From Rhodobacteraceae bacterium XHP0102 (GTDB lineage: Bacteria; Pseudomonadota; Alphaproteobacteria; Rhodobacterales; Rhodobacteraceae): DNA of 60,132 bases. The stretch is taken from contig JAOWLD010000002.1 of assembly GCA_025751475.1 (NCBI GenBank), positions 562,501 to 622,632 on the forward strand. Reading direction: 5' to 3'. Of this stretch, positions 36,543-45,564 are shown one piece after another (the stretch's first letter is position 1; each line of letters begins with the position of its first letter). Below the pieces are notes generated by a model that was given only the letters and a program-made list of their open reading frames with translations, was not told the DNA's origin and searched no databases. The position numbers and the translations under genes were made by a program.

Positions 36543-37195
36543 CAGCTCTTGATCCTCATTAAACTGACCACCCAAGCCCGCCAGCGCGCGTCAAACTCCT
36601 GGATGCAGGAGGCGCGGTTGGGGAAGTGATGCAGGAAGCGGCCATCTCCGAGATAGACGCCGCAATGATTGGCGCGGTTCGGGGTGTCCTCGTCGCGACG
36701 TGAGAGAGAAAACAATATCCCGTCGCCGGCTTGCGGCACGATCACCCGCTCCCAGCGGTGCAGCTCGGGGTTGGTGACGAAGACCCCGTCGGTTAGCCAT
36801 TGGTTCACCAGCCGCTCTGGCGTGTCGGTGAGCATGGCCATCTCATGGCCGCGCTCGCGCGCCATCCAGTCGCGCACGATGGTGTAGCAATCGTATTGGC
36901 CCAGAACGTATGGACGACCCTCGTAGGGCGCGGCCGCGTCCCAGCTGCCGGGAAGGTGCAGCCGATGCCGGCCGCTCGGCCATTCGACGAAGACCGTGGG
37001 CTCGGCCACGTCCTGGGCGACAACCCCAAGATCGGGCACCGTGCGCAGATGGGCGAAGAGGCACTGCGGCTCAGTCAGCGCGAGGCTGATGCGGCCCGCA
37101 TCAACGCGCAGCCAGAGCGGGCGGCTGGGGTCTTCGGCCCAGTACTCGCTGGCCGCGATCAGGGGCGAGAGGTCTTGCAGTTCGTGAATGGTCAT
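36542..37195 (-). CDS. NlpC/P60-type phage cell-wall peptidase (gpK-like)
   Basis: The 217-residue protein has a likely catalytic Cys103 in GQYDCYTIVRDWM and His in NRANHCGVYLGDGRFLHHF, the NlpC/P60 pattern of tail-tip hydrolases like lambda gpK. The N-terminal ~85 residues form an extra domain. It would open the peptidoglycan locally during DNA injection. It lies between the central tail-tip protein and the structural tip genes. Confidence 0.75.
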   Translation of the reverse strand: MTIHELQDLSPLIAASEYWAEDPSRPLWLRVDAGRISLALTEPQCLFAHLRTVPDLGVVAQDVAEPTVFVEWPSGRHRLHLPGSWDAAAPYEGRPYVLGQYDCYTIVRDWMARERGHEMAMLTDTPERLVNQWLTDGVFVTNPELHRWERVIVPQAGDGILFSLSRRDEDTPNRANHCGVYLGDGRFLHHFPNRASCIQEFDARWRAWVVSLMRIKS

Positions 37196-37217
37196 GGCGA
37201 TCTGATCTTTGTGGTCG

Positions 37218-39719
37218 TCACACAGTTATCGTGATGGTCTTGGCGTTGAGGTTGATCTTGAACTTGCCGTCGGCGCTGCGGATGATGCCCGCGGTGGCGG
37301 TGCCGATATCGGAGGTGATGGCCGACAGCTGGGTGACGCCGATCTTCTCGGCATCAATCGCGCCCGCCGCGATGAGGCCCGCGGTGACGGCGCCTGCGGC
37401 GATCTTCTCGGTGGAAATTGCACCAGCCTCGATCGCAGTGGCTGTTACGGATCCAGCGGCAAGTTTGCCGGTGGTCACGGCGCCTGCGGCCAGTTTGGCG
37501 GCTGTCACGGCATTTGCCGCGAGTTTGCCGGCATCAATGGCGGCGGTTGCGATCTTCGCGCCAGAAACCGCCCCATTCGCGATTTGCGCCTCAATGAGGG
37601 CACCAGTGATCTTGGCCGCCGCAATCGCCTCAATCTGGTCATCCGAGAGTTTGCCTTCGATCTCACTGGCGGCGAGCCCTGAGCTCCAGGCGCTGCCGGT
37701 CCAGCGATAGAGCTTGGTGTCTGTGGTCAGATAGACCGTCCGGCCGGGGAAGTTGCCACTGCTGGGCAGTGCGCTCAGGATTTCCACTGGGGCCAGATCG
37801 GCGTCACTCAAGAGACCTTTGATGCCGCCGCGCAGGTCCTCCCCCTGCAGGTAAATCCCGGGCGTGGTGACCGACAGCCAGCTCGACCAGTCGGTGGGAC
37901 GATCCAGCACATATCGCCCGCGCACCTCATACTCGGCCTCGGGCAATAAGCCGTCCGAAACCAAAACCGAGCCGGCACCACGGTCCGCGAGTCCGGAGGC
38001 CACGACCTGCGCCGTCGCCTTCAGCCGGATCTCGTAGCGCACAAAGAGCGCGTCCAGCGCGGCGCTGCCCACCCAGGACAGGGTGATGGCGGGGCGGCGG
38101 TCGAGGCCGAGGACGTCCTTGAGGGTGCTGGCGGCGACCGACCAGCCGGCGATGATCTGCGGTGGGCGGGGCGCAAGACCGGTGACCGGAACGACCGCTG
38201 GCAGGTCTTGCGCGGAGGTCCAGCCATAATCGGCCGGGTCGCGCTCGCGCAGCACCAGTTCTTGATTGATGGTGCCCGGCTGGTCGGTGATCTCGACGAC
38301 CTCAAAAATCTTGTTCGTGTAGCCGTTGCGGGCGCTTGTCCAGGCGATCGTGTCGAGCGGCTCAAGCAGGAAGGCCTCGGGCGGCAGGACCAGGCGGTGG
38401 GTGCGGAAACGCCGCGCGTCCTTGATATAGGCCGACATGAGCTGCGCGACCTGTGAGACATCCGAACAGGCCGGGAAGTTCAGGCTGGTCGAGAGGCGAC
38501 GGCCGCCGTCCTCGGCCTCCCAAGCTGCATTAAACAGGGGCTGTGCTGCGCGAGACGTCCAGAGGCTGGCGGGTTCGGGGTATTCCGAGGCGATGGCATT
38601 GGCGCTGGCCGCCAGCCCCGGAAACGGGTCCAGCTCCTGCGGCGCTGAAATCACGATGTCCTCATCGGTGATGAACTGCACAGGCGCGGCCGGGGAGCCG
38701 ACGCGCATGCGAAACACCCCGCCCATCTCGCTCACCTGGCCAAGGCAGGTCTTGGCGAGCTCGTCGATCACCTCGGCCGGTTCCATCTCCAGCTTGACCT
38801 CGAGGCCTGCGACAAAGCTGGGGCGGCTGCTGATCGGCGCATCGCAGGCGTTCATGGCCGTGACCCAGTTGCCCGTCGGCAGATCCTCGGCCGGCACATC
38901 GCCGCCCCAGACCTCACCGGTGGGGAGCCGAATGCCGCGTAGGATATTGTAGATCATCACGGCCGGGTTGGCCGAGCGCGCCCAGGTGGCAGGGTTGGAC
39001 CAGCGCTGGCTGCCTGACCCACCGACGCTGCTGTCGAAACGCGGATCGTAGAGCGGGATCCCGTCGAGCTCAAAGCGCACCGTGGGCAGCGTGTTGAAGA
39101 CCTTGCGGTTGTAGCGGAAGGTCAGGATCGCATAGGCGGTGCCGTGGCCAACAAAGCTGCTGCTCCAGGGTCTGTCCGGGTAGCTGGCGTATTTGGCGAC
39201 CAGCATCGGGTCGGCCACGGTCTGGCGGCCATCGTAGAATTTGATCCAGGCGTGATCCGTGCCATTCACCCGTTGCCCCAGCAGCGGGAAACCATAGTCT
39301 GGGTGCGCCGCCGGGCCCAACTCGGAATAGCCGTCATTCAGGATGACGCGGCTGAGGCCAATGCCCGGCAGATCGCTGAGCTCGATCACATAGGTCAAAA
39401 ACCCGTTTGGCGTGCCACCAGTGTCATGGCTCATGGGCGGGCAGACATGGTGCCCGGCGGTGGCCGTGCGCCCGAGGATAAAGCCCTGCGGTTCGGTGCC
39501 GCCGGTGGTGGTGACGGCAGTCTGGATGCCGCGCTGTTCCACAGAGCGGGGGACGGCTTTGGGCGCCAAGGCGCGGGAGAGCAAGGACAGCCCAACGGAT
39601 GCGGCGGTATTGACCAAGAGCGAGCCGACAAAGGAGCTCGCGGCAAAGGCCGAGACGGCCGAGACCGCCCCGCCGATGGCGGTGCCCACGGCGGCAATGG
39701 CTGCACCAACAGGGGGCAT
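37218..39719 (-). CDS. central tail-tip/host-specificity protein (gpJ-like)
   Basis: The 833-residue protein has a hydrophobic Gly/Ala N-terminus (~5-50), as in lambda gpJ-type tip proteins, then a hub region (GFLTYVIELSDLPGIGLSRV, TGNWVTAMNACDAPIS), fibronectin-like parts (~540-630) and a C-terminal fibre of about ten 10-11-residue repeats (AGAVTTGKLAAGSVTATAIE). The N-terminus may be inserted during DNA delivery. The ATG shares a base with the preceding stop (TGATG). Confidence 0.8.
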   Translation of the reverse strand: MPPVGAAIAAVGTAIGGAVSAVSAFAASSFVGSLLVNTAASVGLSLLSRALAPKAVPRSVEQRGIQTAVTTTGGTEPQGFILGRTATAGHHVCPPMSHDTGGTPNGFLTYVIELSDLPGIGLSRVILNDGYSELGPAAHPDYGFPLLGQRVNGTDHAWIKFYDGRQTVADPMLVAKYASYPDRPWSSSFVGHGTAYAILTFRYNRKVFNTLPTVRFELDGIPLYDPRFDSSVGGSGSQRWSNPATWARSANPAVMIYNILRGIRLPTGEVWGGDVPAEDLPTGNWVTAMNACDAPISSRPSFVAGLEVKLEMEPAEVIDELAKTCLGQVSEMGGVFRMRVGSPAAPVQFITDEDIVISAPQELDPFPGLAASANAIASEYPEPASLWTSRAAQPLFNAAWEAEDGGRRLSTSLNFPACSDVSQVAQLMSAYIKDARRFRTHRLVLPPEAFLLEPLDTIAWTSARNGYTNKIFEVVEITDQPGTINQELVLRERDPADYGWTSAQDLPAVVPVTGLAPRPPQIIAGWSVAASTLKDVLGLDRRPAITLSWVGSAALDALFVRYEIRLKATAQVVASGLADRGAGSVLVSDGLLPEAEYEVRGRYVLDRPTDWSSWLSVTTPGIYLQGEDLRGGIKGLLSDADLAPVEILSALPSSGNFPGRTVYLTTDTKLYRWTGSAWSSGLAASEIEGKLSDDQIEAIAAAKITGALIEAQIANGAVSGAKIATAAIDAGKLAANAVTAAKLAAGAVTTGKLAAGSVTATAIEAGAISTEKIAAGAVTAGLIAAGAIDAEKIGVTQLSAITSDIGTATAGIIRSADGKFKINLNAKTITITV

Positions 39720-40111
39720 CAGTCCGACCTCACCTGAAACGCGCGGCGCATCTGGCCGCGCGGGACAAGCCCGAGGCCCTCAGGCTTCAGGCAGTAGATC
39801 ATCTCGCCCGCATTGATACCGAAGGCGCTATTGTCGAGCACGGCCAGGTCACCAACCTGCGCAAAGGCAGGGGCAATCTCGGGCAGATGGGCAGCGGCCA
39901 GCGCCACGTGGTCGGGGAAACCTGCTTCTTCGAGCCGCTGCTGACCGCGCTTGAGGCTGCGATAGGTGCTGCGCCAGCCGCGCGCCAAGTCCTGGCCAGT
40001 GGCAAGCTTGACCCAGCCGGCCGCGAACAGCGCGCAGTCGTGCCGACCGGGGCGAAACGGCCGGGCACCAGCCTCAGCCGCATAGGCGATGAGCAGAGAC
40101 AGCCGGTCCAT
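39719..40111 (-). CDS. NlpC/P60-superfamily phage protein (DUF6950-like)
   Basis: The 130-residue protein has a Cys-containing motif RPGRHDCALFAAGWVKLATG (Cys26) typical of the DUF6950 group, circularly related to NlpC/P60 enzymes; the His/Asp partners are less clear. The start at 40111 shares bases with the upstream stop; the frame extends further upstream inside that gene without support. Together with the 36542-37195 enzyme this gives two papain-like tail proteins. Confidence 0.65.
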   Translation of the reverse strand: MDRLSLLIAYAAEAGARPFRPGRHDCALFAAGWVKLATGQDLARGWRSTYRSLKRGQQRLEEAGFPDHVALAAAHLPEIAPAFAQVGDLAVLDNSAFGINAGEMIYCLKPEGLGLVPRGQMRRAFQVRSD

Positions 40112-40722
40112 CAGGCGCGCTCCCGGCTCTCGCCCCACCAGACGCCGACCTCGCCTGCGATATCGGTATACCGGCGAAACGCGTCGCCCGCGTTCCGGCG
40201 GCGCATCTCGGCGTCCGAGCGGGTGAGCGTCAGGGCACGGGTGAGCCCACGCGCAGCGCTGGCCAGGGTCACCGTGGCCTCGCCAGTGCCGCCCACTTCG
40301 CCGGTGCGGATCTTCACCTCGTCCACCCAGCCCCGAAACACCCGGATCGGCTCGGCAATGAGCTGGCCGGTCTCGAGCGACAAGAGCGCGCGGTGGACCT
40401 CTGCTGGGGCCAGGCGGGCGTCATAGCCGCGCAAGAGCTGGGCCACCTCTGGGGTCAGCGGGCTCAGCGCCAGTTGCAGCATGCGCACCTCAAGCCCGAT
40501 GCCGGCCCGGATCGGTTCGACGCCGATCAAGCCGCCTGCGCCGTAATAGGTGCGGTTGGCGCCATTGATCGCAACGGTCAGATGGTCGTCGCCCTGCCAG
40601 AGGCCGAGCGCTTCTTGTGCGTCGGTCTCGCGGTTGCGGGCGATGACATGCACCAGGTGGCGGCTGGCCACGCCGGTGCGGGCGGAGAGATACTCCGCAG
40701 AGGTTGGGTCGAGAATGCGCAT
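40111..40722 (-). CDS. phage tail protein (baseplate hub-like, DUF2163-type)
   Basis: The 203-residue protein starts MRILDPTSAEYLSARTGVAS. A central beta domain (GVEPIRAGIGLEVRMLQLAL, RVFRGWVDEVKIRTGEVGGT) recalls the hub proteins of Rhodobacterales tails (DUF2163). The C-terminus has SDAEMRRRNAGDAFRRYTDI, a pattern often found there. It starts 3 bases after the preceding stop and is coupled to the DUF6950-like gene. Confidence 0.65.
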   Translation of the reverse strand: MRILDPTSAEYLSARTGVASRHLVHVIARNRETDAQEALGLWQGDDHLTVAINGANRTYYGAGGLIGVEPIRAGIGLEVRMLQLALSPLTPEVAQLLRGYDARLAPAEVHRALLSLETGQLIAEPIRVFRGWVDEVKIRTGEVGGTGEATVTLASAARGLTRALTLTRSDAEMRRRNAGDAFRRYTDIAGEVGVWWGESRERA

Positions 40723-40725
40723 GAA

Positions 40726-41379
40726 TTACCTGAGCGTCTGGATGAAGTCGAAACTGGCGCCGCGGCTCAGCGCCTGGCGGCCGGATCCATAGGTGGGTGC
40801 TGGCAGAAGTCTTGCCTTGCACGCCGGTCGGATCAGCGAAACCGTCAGCCCTGCCACTGCGCCCGGGCGCAGGTTGGGGATAACTTCGAGCATGGGCGTC
40901 GACCCAAGACTTGAGGCGGCACCACCGAGTACCATGCGATGCAGTGCATATCGGACGGGGTTCGACCCATACGGGAACCCCAGCATGTCGCCTGCCGAGA
41001 GTACATATCCCGATGGCAGCCCCGTCAGCCGTAACTCGCGCATATTGCTGGCGACAGAATGAATGGTCACGGTGCGGCTGCCCAGAATCGCCCCCGTCGG
41101 ATCGCCCGCTGGCCCAAGATATCGAGGGTCATGGCACAGAAACGTCGCCCCTGGCTGATCCATCAGCGCGATCAACGCCTCCATCTGGCCGTGGCGCGGG
41201 TGGTTGGCCTGGGCCAGCCTGATCGTCCCGGTCCAGAGCGAGGCCCCGAGGCTGGCGCTGATCACCGTGCCGTCGCCCAATCGCGTGTGCTCCTGCGGAT
41301 GGGAGAGCCGAAACGTCACTTCCTCGACGCGCAGGGCCCCAAGGAACTGGGCGTAGGAAAGCGGATAGGTCAGTGCCAT
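40726..41379 (-). CDS. phage distal tail protein (unknown family)
   Basis: The 217-residue protein is beta-rich (LRVEEVTFRLSHPQEHTRLG near the start, GLTVSLIRPACKARLLPAPT near the end). It occupies the distal tail position, directly after the tape measure gene, to which it is coupled by TAATG. A Dit-like role connecting tube and tip is likely from position only. Confidence 0.6.
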   Translation of the reverse strand: MALTYPLSYAQFLGALRVEEVTFRLSHPQEHTRLGDGTVISASLGASLWTGTIRLAQANHPRHGQMEALIALMDQPGATFLCHDPRYLGPAGDPTGAILGSRTVTIHSVASNMRELRLTGLPSGYVLSAGDMLGFPYGSNPVRYALHRMVLGGAASSLGSTPMLEVIPNLRPGAVAGLTVSLIRPACKARLLPAPTYGSGRQALSRGASFDFIQTLR

Positions 41380-43877
41380 TAGCCCCTCCGCCGTGGATCC
41401 TGGCTGACGCGCGCCAGCGTGCGGGGCGCGACGAGCCGATCGTATTCCTGCAGCGCGCCGGAGACGCCTGCATTCACCATTTCTTCGATCTCGCGGTTAC
41501 CACGCGCACCCTCGACATTGACGGAAATCTCCAGTCGCTGTGACCCAGAACTTTGGGTGCTGGCGGCCACTTCCCGGCGCGAAAGTACCCGCTCCCCGCG
41601 TTGCAGGATGGTTGGCACCTCGTCGGGCCGCAGACCGGCCCAGCCACCGTTGTGCATGCGTGGTGCGCCGGCAAAGGTCAGCGCCGGCACCTGTCGAGAA
41701 TGTCCGGAAATCCCCACCATGCCACCGGCATGCGATACCGCCGCTGTCACATTACCGCCGCCCCAGCCGCCAAAGGCGCTGGAGAGCGCATTGGCGATGG
41801 GGCCAAGCACGGCATTCCTTAGCTGCAGGACGGCCAGATCCTCGAGGATCGAGGCCACCAGCCCTTTGAAATCGAGCTTGCCGGTGCGCACGAACTCACG
41901 AAACGCGGTCTCCGCCCCGCGAAACGCGCCCACCAGCGTCTCGCCAAGGCCTTTGCCCCAATCCATCGCGTCGCGCGCGTAGGAGGCGAGCGTATCGCTG
42001 ACCGCAGCCCAGCCGCTGGCGGCCACGTCGCCCGCATCACGGATCTGTTCGGCGGCAGATTGGGCCGCAGCACCGGCGCGCGCCGCCTCTGCTGCGACCT
42101 CCTCGCTCGAAAACTGCTCCTCAGCCCCGGCCAGCGCCGTGCCCAACCGATCGGCAGAGGTCGCCGCGTCATTGAGGGCCGCCGCCCCGTCTTCCGCGCT
42201 ACCTGTCATGGCCGCGCGCAATGCCTGCCAAGCGGTCAGCGGGCGCGCGGCTGCGTCCGACAGCATCCGTGCTGCCTCGGCGTAACCGGCTGAGCGCCCG
42301 CGGGCGTCCTCGGCCATGCCGCCAAAGAGCTGTGGCGCCTGAAACGGGTTGTCCTCAAACGCCCGGCCATAGGCGTCTGCGGCGCGTTCACCAAGCTGCA
42401 CGGCCTCGGGAACGGTGGCCTTCCATTCTGATAGGTCCGGTGCCGGGATCGCCCAGTCGGGACGGCGCCCACCCAGGGTCAGGACAGCATTCACAGCCTC
42501 GGTGATGCCGCCAAGGCCGGTTTCCATGGCAGAAACGAGCCCGGTGATCGCCAGCGCGCCAATCCGGTTGAAGACCTCGGGCAGCGCGTTCCAGATCGCC
42601 TGCACCGCGAGGAACGTCCCCTCGAAGGTGTTGACCGTGGCATTGGCCCAGCCGGTTACCGCGTCCGTGGCGCTCTGAAACCCGTCCAGAATGACGGCCT
42701 GTGCCGCAGCCCAGCTGCTTTCCACCCGCGCCCAGGAGGCTTGGGCGGACAAGGAGACCCGATTCCAGACCTGCGAGGCGACATCTTTCAGAAGCCCCAT
42801 CGCCTCACCAAATCCGCCGGCCCCGTCCACGAGGCGGGAAAACCAGTAGACCAACTCGCCCGCGCCGACGATCAGCGCCCCGATCCCTGTACGAATAAGA
42901 GCGCCCTTAACCACGACCAGTGTTGTGGCTAGCCCGCGCACCGAAAAGGCGGCGGCGGCCATGGCCGCGACCCAGCGGCCGGCGATAAACGTCACAAAAG
43001 TCCCGGCGTAGATCGCCAACCGGTCGAGGTTGGCCAGCACCGTATCAAAGGCCCGTGACAGCGGGCTTGTAGACGAGGCCAGTGCAACAAAGGCACTCGC
43101 CATGGCCTCGAGCGACGGCGCCAGCGCCACGGCGACCTTGTTGCGGATGCCGGTGAAGACCTGACCCATGCTGACCAGCGCGAGTTCCGAGCGCCGCATG
43201 GCGGCGATGGCGTCGCTGTCGAGTACCGCGCCCAGCTGTTCGGCCTGTTCACCGAGGCGGCCCATCTCTGCTCCACCATCCGCTAAGAGCGGAATGAGCC
43301 GCGTGGCGTCCGAGGCCATGGCCTCAAGGTAAAAGGTCATCTCTTGGCTATTGACGCCAGCCTTTTCCAGGCTGGAGACATAAAGCTGCAGCGCCTCGGG
43401 CCCGGAGAGGCGGGCGAATTGCTCCGCTGTCACGCCAACACGCGGCGCGATGTTCTCGAAGAAATCCGCCATCGGGCCGCCGCCCGTCTGCAGAAAATCC
43501 CCAACCCGGTCGTTCACGTCTTTGAGGATATCGGCGAGCTTCTCCTGTTCGATGCCCACGGTGCTGGACGCGGCTGACCAGCGCTGAAACACCTCTGGCG
43601 TTGCATTGGCCACCTGGCTGAACTGGCTGATCTCATTGGCCGCCATCACCGTGGAGCGCGTTATCGAGAGCGCGGCCCCCGCCAGCGCCGTGGCCGCAGC
43701 GGTGGCAGCAATCTTAGCACGGCGCGCAAAACTGGCCAAACGGGCATTGGCGGCCTGCATCTCGCGCGAGAGCCTGCCAAAGCCGCGGCTCCCGGCCTCG
43801 CCGACGCCTTCGAGCTCGGCGCGCACCTGCCGCCCGCCCGTGGCGGACAGGCGGACGGAGACTTGCTTGGTGGCCAT
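41379..43877 (-). CDS. tail tape measure protein
   Basis: The 832-residue protein has a helical N-terminus (SREMQAANARLASFARRAKI), hydrophobic stretches in the middle (~295-340), and a C-terminal region with lambda-type end domains (SSAFGGWGGG, then HNGGWAGLRPDEVPTILQRG). Tape measures set tail length at about 0.15 nm per residue, so this one would give a tail near 125 nm (inference). It follows the frameshifting chaperone gene by 18 bases, the conserved order in siphophages. Confidence 0.88.
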   Translation of the reverse strand: MATKQVSVRLSATGGRQVRAELEGVGEAGSRGFGRLSREMQAANARLASFARRAKIAATAAATALAGAALSITRSTVMAANEISQFSQVANATPEVFQRWSAASSTVGIEQEKLADILKDVNDRVGDFLQTGGGPMADFFENIAPRVGVTAEQFARLSGPEALQLYVSSLEKAGVNSQEMTFYLEAMASDATRLIPLLADGGAEMGRLGEQAEQLGAVLDSDAIAAMRRSELALVSMGQVFTGIRNKVAVALAPSLEAMASAFVALASSTSPLSRAFDTVLANLDRLAIYAGTFVTFIAGRWVAAMAAAAFSVRGLATTLVVVKGALIRTGIGALIVGAGELVYWFSRLVDGAGGFGEAMGLLKDVASQVWNRVSLSAQASWARVESSWAAAQAVILDGFQSATDAVTGWANATVNTFEGTFLAVQAIWNALPEVFNRIGALAITGLVSAMETGLGGITEAVNAVLTLGGRRPDWAIPAPDLSEWKATVPEAVQLGERAADAYGRAFEDNPFQAPQLFGGMAEDARGRSAGYAEAARMLSDAAARPLTAWQALRAAMTGSAEDGAAALNDAATSADRLGTALAGAEEQFSSEEVAAEAARAGAAAQSAAEQIRDAGDVAASGWAAVSDTLASYARDAMDWGKGLGETLVGAFRGAETAFREFVRTGKLDFKGLVASILEDLAVLQLRNAVLGPIANALSSAFGGWGGGNVTAAVSHAGGMVGISGHSRQVPALTFAGAPRMHNGGWAGLRPDEVPTILQRGERVLSRREVAASTQSSGSQRLEISVNVEGARGNREIEEMVNAGVSGALQEYDRLVAPRTLARVSQDPRRRG

Positions 43878-43894
43878 GTCAGAGAGGTCCAGTT

Positions 43895-44592
43895 TTATAT
43901 GTTCAGGGCAGAACCTGCCCGCATTTCATCATTGATCTTGCGCACCATCACCGCCTCGATGGGCGGCAGCAGTTCGGCGACAGCTATGGGCGAAATCCCG
44001 AGCGCCGCGCCCAGTTGCAGCGCGGCACCCATGTCCCAGCCGATCACGGAAGCACCCGACACCCGCAGCTGGCCGCCGAGGCGCTGGACCAGGTCCCAGA
44101 CCTGCCAGCCCTCGAACGTTCTGGGTGCATTCAGGCTTTGCGGGCAGTCCGGGCACGGCCCTTCGCAGGCTTGGCAGTAGGCTCCGCCCCCGCCGAACTC
44201 CCAGTCGGCAAGGGCGGTGAGGCGTTTTTTTCCGCGTCCAGGATCATGGCGCGGGCGACGTATTTTGTCTGGAAGGCCTCGAAGATCGGCCAGATGTCGA
44301 GAAGCGCGTCGATCCCCTCGGGGCTGACCGGCACGGAAAAGCCGTTGTCATCACCAACGCCTTTCCAGTCCTGGATCGCGATCCGTGCCACCGCTTTTGC
44401 CATGGCCAGCGCAATGCCGTCTGTGTCGAGGTCGCTGGCGTCTGCGTCAGGCGCATCGGGCAGCGTGATCTGCCCTTGTGCCTCCTTGCGCGCGGCCATC
44501 ATCAGCGCCGTGGTCATGGGCATGACAAGAATCTCGACACCATGGCCGAGATCCAGCCATTGCGTCTGATTGGAGAGGTTCAGTCGCAGCAT
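43895..44592 (-). CDS. gpGT-like tail assembly chaperone made by -1 frameshift
   Basis: The predicted product joins residues 1-123 of the gpG-like protein to 109 residues read in the -1 frame, ending at 43895-43897 (about 232 aa). The -1 frame begins RLTALADWEFGGGGAYCQAC, contains a CxxC/CxxxC/CxxC cluster, then a helical domain ending MRAGSALNI. I translated the frame codon by codon: there is no ATG, GTG or TTG in it until about 55 codons past the slip, so frameshifting is the only reasonable route to expression. The product ends 18 bases before the tape measure ATG, exactly where lambda places GT. Confidence 0.8.
44131..44592 (-). CDS. gpG-like tail assembly chaperone (unshifted product)
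   Basis: The 153-residue protein has an N-terminal beta part (LDLGHGVEILVMPMTTALMM), a helical middle (WPIFEAFQTKYVARAMILDA), and a low-complexity Ala/Lys/Arg tail after the slip site at codons 121-123 that looks like read-through filler (GRARTARKA). This is the organisation of siphophage gpG. It lies between the tail tube and tape measure genes, 1 base after the tube stop. The chaperone keeps the tape measure soluble while the tube assembles. Confidence 0.82.
   Translation of the reverse strand: MLRLNLSNQTQWLDLGHGVEILVMPMTTALMMAARKEAQGQITLPDAPDADASDLDTDGIALAMAKAVARIAIQDWKGVGDDNGFSVPVSPEGIDALLDIWPIFEAFQTKYVARAMILDAEKNASPPLPTGSSAGAEPTAKPAKGRARTARKA
44184..44230 (-). promoter_or_regulatory. 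-1 programmed ribosomal frameshift signal (slippery site plus stem-loop)
   Basis: In mRNA sense, the slippery heptamer A AAA AAC occupies 44230-44224 in frame (GAA AAA AAC). After a 6-base spacer, CCGCCC (44217-44212) pairs with GGGCGG (44189-44184), enclosing an inner stem GCCGA/TCGGC. Heptamer, spacer length and GC-rich stem all match the classical -1 frameshift pattern. Confidence 0.85.
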
Positions 44593-44593
44593 C

Positions 44594-45532
44594 TCAATAG
44601 TCCTCGCGCATATTGGTCAGGGTCACGGTGCACATGCAGCCCACGCCAGGGTCGCTGGCTGCCTGCCAGTCGAATGTCGCCTGTACGCCCTGCGGGCCCG
44701 AAATCTCGATCCGAGGACGCGGCAGGTATACGGCATGGGCCGTGAGCGTCAGGCTCTCACCCGTTGCCAGCGTATAGGAAAACTCCAGCGCGCAGGCCTC
44801 GCCATTGATGGCTTGCTGTACCAGTGTCTGATCGGCGAAGCGGACCACGATATTGCCGGTGAGCGCAGCGATGGACGGGTCCGCCCCGTCGATCTTGCCG
44901 TCCGAGCGGATGGTCTCGATCCGGTCGAGATTGTTGGCATAGGTCAGATCGGCAGAAACAACGTTACCGATGCTCGCGCCGTTGCGGGTCACCGCCCCGT
45001 TGAAATGCCCGAAGCGCTTGAGGGTGATGTCGGCCGGCGTGCCAGCCGCGCCCATCGTGCCGACCGTCTCGCCCTGTGCCACGATGCTGGCCGTGGCGGT
45101 CAGCAGCCCCGAGCGCGCCATCTGCCAGCTGAGACTGTCGACCATGCAGCCCGTATACATTGCATAGCGCGGGACCTCGGGCATGGCGGTCTCGATGGCA
45201 AAGGAGGGAAGCGTCCACGCGCCGGAATTGAACTGGTGAGTATAGCTATCAGACCCAGTGGTGGTGGGTGCCCCGAACGCCGCCTTCAGCCAGAAGCCAA
45301 AAGCCTCGGCGTCGATCGGGATGACCACATCGCCATCTGCCGTGACCGCATCCTTGATCGGTGCCAGCGGATCACGCCCATAGCCGAGCAGTTCCGAGGC
45401 TTGCAGGGGCTGTTCGGCCCCAAGCGTGGTGCTTGCAAAGGGCATCTTGGTAAAACCGCTCGCAGGCGGCGTGCCATAACTCGTCTCAAACGCAAGCGCC
45501 ATCTGCGCCCGCGCCCCTTGGGCTCGTGCCAT
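44594..45532 (-). CDS. major tail tube protein
   Basis: The 312-residue protein has GARAQMALAFETSYGTPPAS near the start, then beta-rich repeats with SWQMARSGLLTATASIVAQG and the C-terminal WQAASDPGVGCMCTVTLTN. This is the pattern of tail-tube proteins of the TTP family found before gpG/GT pairs. GGGAGAGAG precedes ATG 45532. The subunits form the tube around the tape measure. Confidence 0.82.
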   Translation of the reverse strand: MARAQGARAQMALAFETSYGTPPASGFTKMPFASTTLGAEQPLQASELLGYGRDPLAPIKDAVTADGDVVIPIDAEAFGFWLKAAFGAPTTTGSDSYTHQFNSGAWTLPSFAIETAMPEVPRYAMYTGCMVDSLSWQMARSGLLTATASIVAQGETVGTMGAAGTPADITLKRFGHFNGAVTRNGASIGNVVSADLTYANNLDRIETIRSDGKIDGADPSIAALTGNIVVRFADQTLVQQAINGEACALEFSYTLATGESLTLTAHAVYLPRPRIEISGPQGVQATFDWQAASDPGVGCMCTVTLTNMREDY

Positions 45533-45564
45533 TGTCTCTCTCCCGTGAACGTCAGGTTTTGTCG

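Noticed and set aside
43929-44156. A separate 75-codon frame between the gpG-like and tape measure genes.
   Set aside because: It is a shadow in the third frame; the real coding frame there is the -1 extension of the gpG-like gene.
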